64,000 nt of DNA. Source: Heligmosomoides polygyrus polygyrus (lineage: Eukaryota; Nematoda; Chromadorea; Rhabditida; Heligmosomidae). The notes under the pieces are model-generated. The model saw nothing but the letters and a program-made list of their open reading frames with translations. It had not been told where the DNA came from and did not search any database. The position numbers and the translations under genes are program-made. Positions 54,203 to 63,764 of this stretch are shown one piece after another. The number at the start of each line of letters is the position of its first letter. Position 1 is the first letter of the stretch. Location of the stretch: NCBI GenBank assembly GCA_947396885.1, contig OX377202.1, positions 2,170,001 to 2,234,000 of the forward strand, written 5' to 3'.

Positions 54203-57200
54203 GTGAGTGATGCATCGGCTGTTAATTGGTGTAGTGAGGAGAGTGATCCATAAGCGGGTGGTTCCACATTGTAAAGTGCAGTCGTCTGTTTCATCCATTT
54301 TTGCCAGTCACACTCATTTGACCCTGTTTAAACTCTACGAAGCGGAAGATTTCCGTCAACTACTGTCTTTTTTGAGTTGCGCCACGCATTCCACAGCTGC
54401 ACGATACTGTGAAGCGGGTCTCTGTAACGTCCTTACAGTGTTTGATAAACTTACAACCGGAGAAAAACCCGTTGAGTTGTCCACCGTAGTTTCGGAGTGA
54501 AATTCAGGGAAATCGTTACGGGACCATGCAGTTGCCTATCCCTCTGTTAATCAGTCGCTGCAGCTAGTGATATTTGCGTGCTAGTTCGGCGCAAATAGGG
54601 TGGGGGGGGGGGCTTCTGATGGGCAGAAAATCCCATAGAGCGTCGTTAATGTCCCTCATCCCTGGCTCCAACGTATAGAGCCCGTAGTAAGGGCGCTCCA
54701 TGGCTAATAAAAACTAGTTTTGAATCGCGCGGCTGTGGGCGTTGCGCACAGGACAACTCGGACGGTTTTTTTCTCGGTTGTAAGTATATCGGCGAGTCGT
54801 TCTTACCCCATAGATCCGGTTTAGATCCGAACACATAAATACACACGGATACAATAAAGACAGCACCATCAAAAGTAATCTAAACAACTGCGGTAACTAA
54901 CATTTAGAAAACTGAGAAAAATGTGGGAGATCACTATGAACTATAAGTAGGTCATAGAACCGAGTTTCCCAAGTATTCACGGTTTTTATGCCAGATAAAA
55001 GGATAAATGATGGCGTTAGCCAATTTCTTTATGGGATGCGCCGTGCATTCCAGTTCTACGAGATATCGTGGAGACATGCGTATTTGGCCTATGCTTGCTT
55101 GTAGGGGCCAGCCGATAGAATAATCAGCGTTTTTTCCTTCACATACAAGTCCGGTATCAATTCACCGACTCCGGAGGAACAGAAGGCTTCACTGCCTTGG
55201 GCGGAGAATCCGAACCAAAAACCTTGCATTGGGTGCACACAACAGCCAGCGCCTTCTCCGACTGCGCTACTAAGCGTCCTCAAAAAAAGTCTTGCCTTAG
55301 GCCCCGTTTATACTTCCGACGCCGAGCGACGCGACGCCACGCATTGTGGCCAAATTGATCGATCGCGTCGCTCGATCAATGTGGCCACAATGCGTGGCGT
55401 CGCTTCGCTCTGCGTCGAAGTATAAACGGGGCCTTAGGCAAGGTTTATACTTTACGGTATTGGTAGTTCTTATAACGTCACGTCGACTCGCCACTGAAGT
55501 ATAAACCCCGTCTTAGGCTAGCCAGATAGCCTTTGCTATATCATAGGGTATCAATATGGGCTCTAAAAAAAGTCAGGAAGTGGATGGTGAATAAACACGC
55601 CCTGAGGATGGATGGGGTGCTTTTCTCCTGCGATGAATCGAGGATCTGTCCTAGTTGGGTGGGCACCGCTAGAAAAGAGCTGAACGCACCCACTGTGACG
55701 TGTCCCGCTTAGGATATTTTAGCCTTTGTCTTCGTATAATTGCTAATTTTAACGCCGCTGTCAGACCAGCAGAATGCAGCGCCTCCCCTCCCCTTCGACT
55801 AGGACAGATTCCTGAATCGAACCCGATGATGGATGTGGCTCGTCGCAAACTGCACTGCGATTTCATACATCCTCCGTGATAACGCATTTATTCATTACGA
55901 CAGTTATAGTAAGCCTATCGCGGATCCTAGTTGGTAGGGGGCATAAGGCATTGACGTACTCGGCAGCGGTAGCCGGGGCGGCCAATGCTTAGGCATAGGG
56001 ACATCGATTCGCACCAAATCGATGCCCCTATGCCTAAGCAAGGGCCTATAGTGTTTCGAACTGTTTCCCCGCCCTCATTCTTAAATTGAGGCTCATGCCA
56101 AGGCCTCACGGATAGGTTCGGAGGGGTGGTATGGCCTAGGTAGGAGGCGCAATTGCCCTCTTCTTTTTGTTTCCCCTCCCGAATAGGATTGATCCGCCGT
56201 TACAAATAGTAGTGCATCTAAGCTGCGCTTCAATGTGGACAATCTAGCTTGATTGTTTGAGATGCGTATAGGTTCGCCAAGTCGGCTCTAGTCAATCCCT
56301 GCTTGGCATGCGCCACGCATTCTACTTCTGCGGGATATCAGTGAGGCCATTTGAATGCGTGTCTGGCTTCAACAATGAGTTGCGGTAGCCAATTTACCAA
56401 GAATCAGTGCTGCTTCCTAGAAAATTATGGTTCCAGTTCGCCGACATCGGGGATAGAAGCCCTGGGAGGTCTGGTCGAGACACAAACCATTCGGGGACGA
56501 GAAAACCTGCGCCTTCTCTGACTATTCTCCTGGCTATTCACACTTCAGAGCAAGGTTCGCCGCACCTCGCGGCCCTGTAATTTCATCCGTGCGTTGATCC
56601 AGCCATGAATGGGAACCATTCCATGGTCTTTCAGTCTTCCTAACAGACCGCTAAACGAACTGGTATTGTATGTGTCGGAGAAGAATCGAAACGCTGCCGC
56701 AACACCATATGCGTTTCCATTCAATCCCACTGTACCACGTACAAGTAGTAGAATTGGGGTCCGTCACAGTCAAACTCTCTGAAAGTGTGCTAGGCTTGAG
56801 ACTGTGTGAGGTGTCAAGGTGAAACAAGGGTGTTAATCCTTCTATATAGTCTATATGTCCGTCTCAGGTTATTCCCAACTTTCTCACTTACCGAAATCTA
56901 AATGATCTCAGCTTGTTTATTGACGAATCTGAAGGTTTCGACAACCTGTCTCTGTCAGTTTCAGCTTTTTTTTAGCCCGCAGAGGTCTTTCGTAGATGTT
57001 TTAGCTGATTTTAGCATATCGTTTGTGTGTTGTGTCTTCTACACGTATGGCTGATTGTAATTCAACCATAAATAAATAAATATGATCCATCCTAATCGGA
57101 GGGGGCAACCATAAGTGCCAGTTGCCCAAATCATCCCACGCCACACAACCACATCCACTGAATTTAAATGAAAGCCTTCGCACTATGGGACATCTGCTGA

Positions 57201-60200
57201 TGCTCTCACAGAACCTCAAGGTAGGGAATGGAGACGTAAAAACAGTGTATGCCCCCCCCCCCCCACCCCCCTCCGATTAGGATAGATCCAATAAATATAT
57301 ATCGTAGTTCAGACAGACTACTCGCCGCATTGCTAGCAATTCTTTGACGTCTTGCCTTCTTAGCTATGGCAAGCAGTGCAAAGGAATGGAAATGTAGCTA
57401 CGCACTAATCTAGAGGGAGAATATTCATGGGCAAAATTTTGCTGAACACGTCAAGCACTGAATAAAAGGCGCCGTTGTGAATTCTGGATTAAAGGGAGGG
57501 GTTTCACTCGTGACGAAGACTTTCGCTACCGTTTTCCTACCGTAATCTATTACTGCAGTGCAGTTATACTGGGGTTGTTTACTGAGAAAAATCATGGTAT
57601 CAGAGTATCCTACCGTCGGGTAAATAGCTGGGGCTAGCTGCGCCCAGGAGGGTGTCTTATTGCCGCAGCGCCGCTTGTGCAAAGATGCCAATCTGAAGTG
57701 GTCGACAATTCACTAATTGTTCGCTCAGTAGGTCACACAACTAACGCATGAAATCTCGTTGAAGTGCACGGCGTATCCCATAGAAAGTGATTGAAGACAA
57801 TCATAAAATTAATGCTTTAACTTCGACTTTACAATAATGGAGCTCGACTTTTGGATAATCGCTTACTGACAACGTTATGGACCTTAAGCTTTTCCTCATG
57901 TCTTAAATAATCGTAAATAAGAATATCATCTGGATCTATCCTACTCCGTGGGACCACATAACTAAAAACTAGGCAACAAAATGATTTAATAATTATCGAG
58001 CGGCTCCTAGAGAACGAATCTTAACCTAAAAGAAACCAAAAACGGACGAACAAACAGAAAAAATAAAAAATCGCCGCGGTTTACAACAGTCTCGGCGGGC
58101 AAACAGCGACGGAATAGAGTCATGCCGCGTGCTGACCGCCGCTTGACATGTTATAACCAGGATCTGACATGGTGGGGAGGGCGCATGAAGCCGCATGCCG
58201 CGTGCTGACCGTGTCTTGACATGTTACAACCAGGATCTAACATGGTTAGGAGGGCACACAACTTTGCCTGCTTACAACCGTAACAAATGCAATTTTTTCG
58301 TTTTTTTTTTCTTTGTGACTTTTTCTTGTCTAGGTCCTACGTTGTTCTGCTGGAGCCGCTCTGTAAGTCTTGAGTAAATTTTTCACATATAATGTCACTT
58401 TTTAGTTATGTGCCCCCCCCCCGGACTAGGATAGATCCTATCATCTTTCTCGACAACAATACTTTCTCTCTAAGCTCTTGAGCTAAACTGATTCTCTATT
58501 ACTTTTCGCTGAATAAAGTTTTACGTTTTGCTTCTGCTAATCTTCAAAAAGCCAACTTTAACTGCAATCTTTTGTGCTGAACTGATTTCATACCATTTTG
58601 TTGGCTAAATAAATATTCTATCTCTATTTATTTATTTTACCTGCTATACTTTGCAGTTTAGGACCAAGGTTTTCGAGCGCTGTTTAGTGTATTTGAAATT
58701 GTTTTGAATAGAGTGCAGCTGTTCCACTCATAGTTTTCCATGAACACTCAACTCGTCGTGGCTGCTTCTTCATCCTTTCATGCTTCAGATTCATTCCAGT
58801 TTCAGAAAATTCCTCAAAATCTTAGAAACTGAACGTTTCAAGGAATTAGAAAGAGATTTGATAGAGTTAAGCTACTTAAATTTAGTTTGGTTGGCCTTCA
58901 CACTAGGCGGAAAGGAGCGGGTTCTCTTATGTTGGTCAAAATTAGCTCAGGAGCCGGATTCATCAACAATTAAACCCGCGGGTATCCGGGGTGTAAAGGG
59001 TATAGGTAAGATAGGAAACAGACGCAGGCTTCATCGTGGGTAGCTCTACCCGGGTTAGTCGTTGACGAATCCGCTGGCCCCAGGAAGACTCACCACTTAC
59101 CCAACCGAGTTCTTTTTTTGTGCGCCTTCGACAACTAGCACGAGAGAGAATCTCATATTCTATTTGATAGTTTTACGCTCCAAAATGAGAAATTTTCCCC
59201 ACTCATGCGAATCTTAAGAGGCTAAAATCTCTTCTGCTCTGGTTGTCAGAACGTTTTGATATGTCATTGACCTCGTTTGAGCGACTAAGTGCACTCAGAT
59301 CTGCTAGATCCTTTCATTGCATTTTGCCCCCTAGTTCTGCAATTTCAGGTTATGTTTCATTGCGCATTTGACGCATGTATTGTAAAGAAAAGAATGAAAA
59401 CAACTTTTTACCTGATAGTGCGGGGCTTTCTTACCAAGGAAGGGTTTAAGAATATGTCTGAAAGGCAAAAATATCACTGAGAGGGTATCTGCCCTTCAAA
59501 TAGTAGAAGAATGGGATCTATCCTAGTCCGGGAGGGGGGGCACATAGCTAAAAGGTATTATATGTGACAAATTCACTCAAGACTTACAGAGCGGCTCCTA
59601 CAGAACAACACAGGAACTAAACAAGAAAAAGTCATAAAGAAGGAACGAAAAAATTGCGTTTGTTACGGTTGTAAGAAGGCTAAGTTGTGGCCCTCCTAAC
59701 CATGTTAGATCCTGGTTATAACATGTCAAGCCACGATCAGCACGCGGCATACGGCTTCATGCGCCCTCCTCACATGTTAGATCCTGGTTCTAACATGTCA
59801 AACGGCGGTCAGCACGCGGCATGCCCCCATTCCGTCGCTGCTTGTCCGCGGAAACGGTTGTAAACCGCGGCGATTTTTCATTTTTCGTTTGTTGGTCCGT
59901 TTTTGTTTCTTTAAGTTAGGTTTCGTTCTCTAGGAGCCGCTCGGTATGTATTAATTCATTTTGTTGCCTAGTTTTTAGTTATGTTGCCCACACGACTAAG
60001 ACAGATCCGAAGAATGTGTTCCATTTTTCCTTTTTTTGCATTTTTTTCCTTGAACCTTCGTAGCTAGGGGCCTTGAAAGTTTATTGTAGAATCGCACAGC
60101 GTCGCAAGACCATGTATTCCAAACGTTGAATATGCAGAAATGGAAACATACTGCTTCACGGGCTCTAGATTAATCCTTGGGCTGCAGTGTTTTTGCATTT

Positions 60201-63200
60201 CACCATGTGAGAAGAATAAAAGTAGGCGTTAGTAGATGCACTTATGTATGTTATGTCGTTTGTTTATTTTTCGTGCACATTCGGTGTTTGAAAGGCATTG
60301 CCTTGTTCGATTATGCTATTCCGTGGTGAATTTTTATGCGGGATTCATACCTCAGACGCCGAGCTACGCGGGGTTTCGAAATCTCATATCGATTAGTCAT
60401 CGCAGCCGATCGATATTGACAGCTTTCCTATCTGAATGTGTAAATTCCGCTCTAGGGGCACCTAGGTTCAAGAGATTTGCAGGAGTGACACGTACTTCTC
60501 TGCTATTTGAAAGATAAGGATTCTAACAGTGGCATTTTTGCCGTTCAGACATACGCCTGTGAGCGTTTCTCGGCTTGTGCTGTGCTGTTGGAGATTTGGA
60601 ACTGTAATAAATCGACTACTTTTAGGTTGGTTAGCTTTGAAGTCGTCTAGCTAAGGTCACTTTACTGTAAACAGCGAGTGAATCACTAACCACACGCGCT
60701 TAGTGCTGTCCGTTGGCCCGAGGTCTAGTACCAGCATCAAGCGCTCACCTTTCCGCATGACTGCGTCACGGGTCCAGAGTCATCTGTTTATCGGCGCCTG
60801 TTTATTTTGCTCGTACGTTGAAATACGATCCGAGTTTGCATTCCAATAAACCTCGCGCTGAAAGTGTACGCGTGGATTATACGTATCAACACACTGAACT
60901 ACGCGGCGGTAGTATTTCCACCCCAACGAGGAGTTCCTATTCTGATCGCGAGTAGCTCTCCACGACGAATGCAACTGTTTTCAGCGTCGGCGGCGTCGGA
61001 TCCGTTCCGGTTTCAAGGCAATGGCGTCACGTACAAGGTTCGCGAACGAGTTTCACATCGCTCCCTCCGTCGGTCGTCGTCGGCGTCGTCACAGCCGACG
61101 AAGGTGACGATTCGAATCGATCCGAAGTCTGCTAAGGTCATGTGTTTTTCAGGGTAAATTGATCGGTGAACGAGATGTGGACAGTGCACGAGGCGATGCG
61201 ATGTGTGCCGACGCGATGCGAGCCGCCAAGGCAGCTGTTAAAGCGGCCGGAGCGCACAAAACGCGCATCATTCTGCAGATTAACATCGACGGGATAAAGA
61301 TCGTCGACGAGAAGAGCAATGTGAGCACTTTGCACCGCTTTCGTCTTTCTAGAAAGTTGAGATTGCAGGGTATCTCAGAAAATGTATACACTGTTTGAAG
61401 GCTGATAACATTGCTCACAGTGAAGAAACTGAAGAAGTTAATGACTCATATGAAGGCTTAAGAAAACAGAAATTTTCTGACATATGAGCGGCAAGGAATG
61501 CGCCATGTACTCGTCTGAAATCTTGCATTTTACACTCGATTGATTGTGTTTCACTTGAATACATGTTATAATTTCTTCACAAAGTGGCCGTATTGATTGA
61601 TTTGTGCTTCTTCTTTTGGGGTTTAAAGCTTCAGAACACACTATGGTTTGTGGAAAATGCAGGGGATTTTAAAAAATGCAGGTACTATTTGAAAGCTTTT
61701 AACATTGCTACTAGTGAAGCTTTTGAAGTTGTTTGAGGCTCATTTGAAAGCACAGAGTAAGGAGATCACTGAGAGGTGCAAGTAGACAAGATTGTGCCAC
61801 GCGCTCGCATAAAACCTTGCATTTCAGACTCGATTGATTGTGCATGGGCTGAATGCCTGTTATAATCCTGCTGCTACTTGGCCACTTTAACCGGTGCCGT
61901 GCTTCTTTAAAGGTAATGTGTCGCCTAGTTGCTGCTGCAATTATGCCGATTAACCTATCCATTTAGCTCGAATGTTGCTTCATCAGTCCATAGGGTGCGT
62001 CACATAAAATGGGCTCCTGCTCACATTTAAATCTTGCGATCAATAAGCTCGCTTGTCACGCGTCTTTCACCTGATTTTCAATTTCTAAACGTTAAGAGAA
62101 GCACAGCACAGGTGAATCTGGCCAAGTAGGAACAAGACTATCACGGGCATTTTATCCATGCACAATCAATCGAGCCTGAAATGCAAGGTCTCAGTCGGGA
62201 GGATGGCGCAATCCTGACTATTCGCACGCCACAGTAATCTCGTTACCCTGCGCTTTCATATGAGTCTCAAACATCTTCATATGCTTCACAAGTAGCAATG
62301 TTACAACGTTTCAAATACTACCCACATTTTTAAGAATACTGTGCCATTTCCACAAACCATAGTGTGTTTTGAAGTTTGAAACCCTAAAAGAGCACAAATC
62401 AATCGAAACGGTCACTTTGTGAAGAAATTATAACATGTGTTCACGCGAAACACAATCAATCGAATGTAAAATGGAAAAATTTAGACGAATGCATGGCGCT
62501 TTCTTTGCCTTGCCGCTCATATGTCAGAAAATTTCTGTTTTCTTAAGCTTTCATAAGGGCCCTTAACTTCCTCAGTACCTTAACTGTGAGCATTGTTATC
62601 AGCCTTCAAACAGTGTATACATTTTCTGAGACACTGTAGTTTTTCAAGAGGTTTGAGCCGCGTTTTATCGTTTGCGTTTCGCAAAGGCCCTCTCTGACTT
62701 GTTTTTTTGTGGTTAGTTCATGCCATTAAAGGGTAAGTGACTTCTAACAGGGCAGTATATGTGTACCAGAAGCGCAATTAAGCTTACCAGGAGTCGGATT
62801 CGTCAACGAGTTACATAACTTTAACAGAAAATTCACAGCGGAAAACTCAGATAACGCGGCTTCTCGTTCACCATATCGCTTGATAAGCAGCGTTATCTGA
62901 ATTTTCTGCTGTGAATTCTCTGTCAGAGTTATGTAAGTCGATGATGAATCCGACCCCAGAAAAGGGTGTCAGGTGTATGCCTGAACGACCAAGTTGAATA
63001 CTACGGCGAGAATCTGCACCTCTAGTATAGTATAGAAATACGTTCAATTTTTCAAAGGTTTGAACCTGCTGAGTTAAGGGCCGCCATAGTTGGCTATGGA
63101 ATGGCACAGTCGAACAAGGCAATGCCTTCTAAACATCGAATATGCAGAAGAAATGCAAAAATAGTGTGATGGCAAGGAATCAGACATCTGACCGGATACC

Positions 63201-63764
63201 GCTGGATCAGTCAAAATCCTTGAGTCTTGGGAAGGGGGGGGGGGGGGGGGAACTCATACAGATCGCACCTTGAGTCGATAAGTCGTTTGGAATTTGAGAT
63301 CGCCGTTCTTCAGGCAGTGTTGCACAACTTCCCCGTGTCAAGGGTATCGTTCATCGCACGTGACACAACCGACGCGAGGGCGTTCGGCATCGTTTTCGGT
63401 CAGCCAGACAGTGAGTTACTAATGTATCACGCTTAGCTCAGCTCCTTGAGAATGTTTTGACTGCCTAGAAGAGCTCTAGGTCGCAGCTGAGGCCTATTCA
63501 ATCCTCAGCTCAAAAATCTGTTAGAGTTTTCCCGAAATCTATCCACTTATAGGCGCAAATTCAGATAAGTACAAGTTCTACGGCATCAAGACAGCTCAAA
63601 CGGCCGATCAAGCAGTGCTAGCGATTCGCGATATGTTCCAGGTAGGCTTCCGTACATTTGGTGCCTTATCTATAGCCGACGTTTTAATAATATCTGTTAA
63701 GGTCGTCTTCGAAATGAAGAAAAAACACATTGAACAAGTAAAGCAGCAGCAGGAAGAGAGAAAG
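54103..63764 (+). CDS. dab-1: Disabled-family PTB adaptor, 5' part (six exons, gene continues past the window)
   Basis: Exons 54103-54202, 60985-61037, 61153-61320, 63314-63410, 63565-63641 and 63702-63764 sum to 558 nt (186 codons) with no frame break; every donor is GT and every acceptor AG. After a 33-residue polar Pro/Ser/Lys leader the product reads as a PTB domain of about 150 residues: [11 protein letters not shown] (first strand), [14 protein letters not shown] (Disabled-type turn), [38 protein letters not shown], and the C-terminal helix [19 protein letters not shown]. Disabled proteins bind FxNPxY tails of LDL-receptor-family receptors and phosphoinositides at the membrane and link them to clathrin endocytosis and secretion; that role is family knowledge. 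The KLIG..ARGD and AFG..IKTAQ..RDMFQ pattern favours Disabled over Numb, GULP or ARH. The start ATG lies six bases after a cttgcag acceptor. The C-terminal tail is not in the window. Confidence 0.9.
54375..54440 (-). mobile_element. SINE-A 3' scrap in dab-1 intron 1
   Basis: gttgcgccacgcattccaca resembles the reversed SINE-A 3' end; beyond that it is too decayed to follow. Confidence 0.35.
54995..55279 (-). mobile_element. SINE-A in dab-1 intron 1
   Basis: aaaaggataaatgatggcgt through gcgccttctccgactgcgct; nearly full length, antisense to dab-1. Confidence 0.85.
55298..55436. mobile_element. PAL-1 palindrome in dab-1 intron 1 (best preserved)
   Basis: taggccccgtttatacttcc to gaagtataaacggggcctta. 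Nearly every base pairs with its mirror: gacgccgagcgacgcgac with gtcgcttcgctctgcgtc, and acgcattgtggccaaattga with tcaatgtggccacaatgcgt. Confidence 0.92.
55434..55515. mobile_element. Short PAL-1-like element abutting the previous one
   Basis: ttaggcaaggtttatacttt to gaagtataaaccccgtctta; core ggtattggtagttc. It shares TTA with its neighbour. Confidence 0.6.
55643..55812. mobile_element. MITE-1 with perfect 8-bp target duplication
   Basis: ggatctgtcctagttgggtg to ccttcgactaggacagattcc, flanked by TGAATCGA at 55635-55642 and 55813-55820. Confidence 0.9.
55922..56195. mobile_element. MITE-1-like element carrying a perfect small hairpin
   Basis: ggatcctagttggtaggggg to cctcccgaataggattgatcc; flanks not matching. 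Inside, 55986-56040 is a hairpin: tgcttaggcatagggacatc and gatgcccctatgcctaagca around a loop of about 7-15 nt. Confidence 0.7.
56291..56525 (-). mobile_element. SINE-A in dab-1 intron 1, diverged
   Basis: atgcgccacgcattctactt, gaatgcgtgtctggc and gcgccttctctgact on the + strand. Confidence 0.65.
56526..57074. other. Intron 1 sequence, nothing recognised
   Basis: No element or exon signal; ends in an AAAT tract near 57068-57082. Confidence 0.3.
57083..57289. mobile_element. MITE-1 with 8-bp target duplication
   Basis: tgatccatcctaatcggagg to ctccgattaggatagatcc, flanked by AATAAATA at 57075-57082 and 57290-57297. A 13-base C run at about 57251-57263 lies inside the right end. Confidence 0.85.
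57290..57931. other. Intron 1 sequence, nothing recognised
   Basis: No element identified, apart from a possible decayed SINE-A end (gtgcacggcgtatcccatag) near 57762. Confidence 0.3.
57932..58438. mobile_element. MITE-1, long form (507 bp), perfect 8-bp target duplication
   Basis: ggatctatcctactccgtgg to ccggactaggatagatcc, flanked by TATCATCT at 57924-57931 and 58439-58446. Internal repeated CATGTTATAACCAGGATC blocks. Confidence 0.95.
58948..59082. mobile_element. PAL-2 palindrome, core type 2
   Basis: caggagccggattcatcaac to gttgacgaatccgctggccc; inner arms around acccgcgggtatcc and ctacccgggtt are unlike the other PAL-2 cores. Confidence 0.65.
59514..60008. mobile_element. MITE-1, long form (495 bp), inverted relative to 57932-58438
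   Basis: ggatctatcctagtccggga to acacgactaagacagatcc, flanked by GAAGAATG at 59506-59513 and 60009-60016. Its interior is the reverse complement of the copy 1.1 kb upstream. Confidence 0.95.
60336..60456. mobile_element. Decayed PAL-1-like element
   Basis: gggattcatacctcagacgc, cgagctacgcgggg and atcgatattgacagc resemble PAL-1 pieces. Confidence 0.35.
60985..61037 (+). CDS. dab-1: dab-1 exon 2
   Basis: 53 nt between a textbook ctgttttcag acceptor and the donor AAG/GTTCGC. It encodes [17 protein letters not shown], the first strand of the PTB domain. The frame stays open past the donor for about 38 more codons, but that read-through is low-complexity Ser/Arg and loses PTB similarity, so the splice is preferred. 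Confidence 0.9.
61153..61320 (+). CDS. dab-1: dab-1 exon 3
   Basis: 168 nt, phase 0 at both ends, acceptor tgtttttcag and donor AAT/GTGAGC. It encodes [15 protein letters not shown] through an Ala-rich helix to [10 protein letters not shown], the core strands and first helix of the PTB domain. Confidence 0.93.
61371..62634. repeat. 1.26-kb fold-back in dab-1 intron 3
   Basis: 61371-61885 (tctcagaaaatgtatacact at the start) is mirrored by 62110-62634 (agtgtatacattttctgaga at the end). Interior landmarks mirror in order: aacagaaattttctgacata, gcggcaaggaatgcgcc, cacaaagtggccgt, accatagtgtg, cttgcatttcagactcgatt. Identity is lower toward the centre. MITE-3-type CGCCATG..CTCG motifs sit in both arms. 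Confidence 0.85.
62789..62958. mobile_element. PAL-2 palindrome, core type 3, in dab-1 intron 3
   Basis: aggagtcggattcgtcaacg to gatgatgaatccgacccca. Inner arms gagttacataactttaacag with ctgtcagagttatgtaa, and agaaaattcacagcgg with ctgctgtgaattctc. Confidence 0.85.
63234..63250. repeat. 17-base poly-G run in intron 3
   Basis: Uninterrupted G17 on the sense strand, 64 bp before the exon 4 acceptor. Confidence 0.95.
63314..63410 (+). CDS. dab-1: dab-1 exon 4
   Basis: 97 nt, acceptor cgttcttcag, donor A/GTGAGT in phase 1. It encodes [18 protein letters not shown] through [10 protein letters not shown], the central PTB strands. A 17-base poly-G run lies about 65 bp upstream of the acceptor. Confidence 0.93.
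63565..63641 (+). CDS. dab-1: dab-1 exon 5
   Basis: 77 nt, acceptor caaattcag. The leading AT completes an Asn codon with the last base of exon 4. It encodes [17 protein letters not shown] then LAIRDMFQ, the last strand and the start of the C-terminal helix that forms the peptide groove. Donor CAG/GTAGGC. Confidence 0.93.
63702..63764 (+). CDS. dab-1: dab-1 exon 6
   Basis: 63 nt, phase 0, after a 60-bp intron with a weaker acceptor (ctgttaag). It encodes [20 protein letters not shown] and a final Lys, the end of the PTB C-terminal helix running into a Gln/Glu/Lys-rich stretch. Donor AAG/GTTAGT is strong. Confidence 0.85.

Noticed and set aside
58780..59043. 87-codon + ORF starting [20 protein letters not shown], after a cttcag acceptor-like site
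   Set aside because: It lies in dab-1 intron 1, runs into a PAL-2 element, and adding it would break the exact phase match between exons 1 and 2.
61038..61157. Continuation of dab-1 exon 2 without splicing
   Set aside because: The frame stays open but gives Ser/Arg-rich sequence and then a stop, and it loses the KLIG strand that the 61153 acceptor restores.
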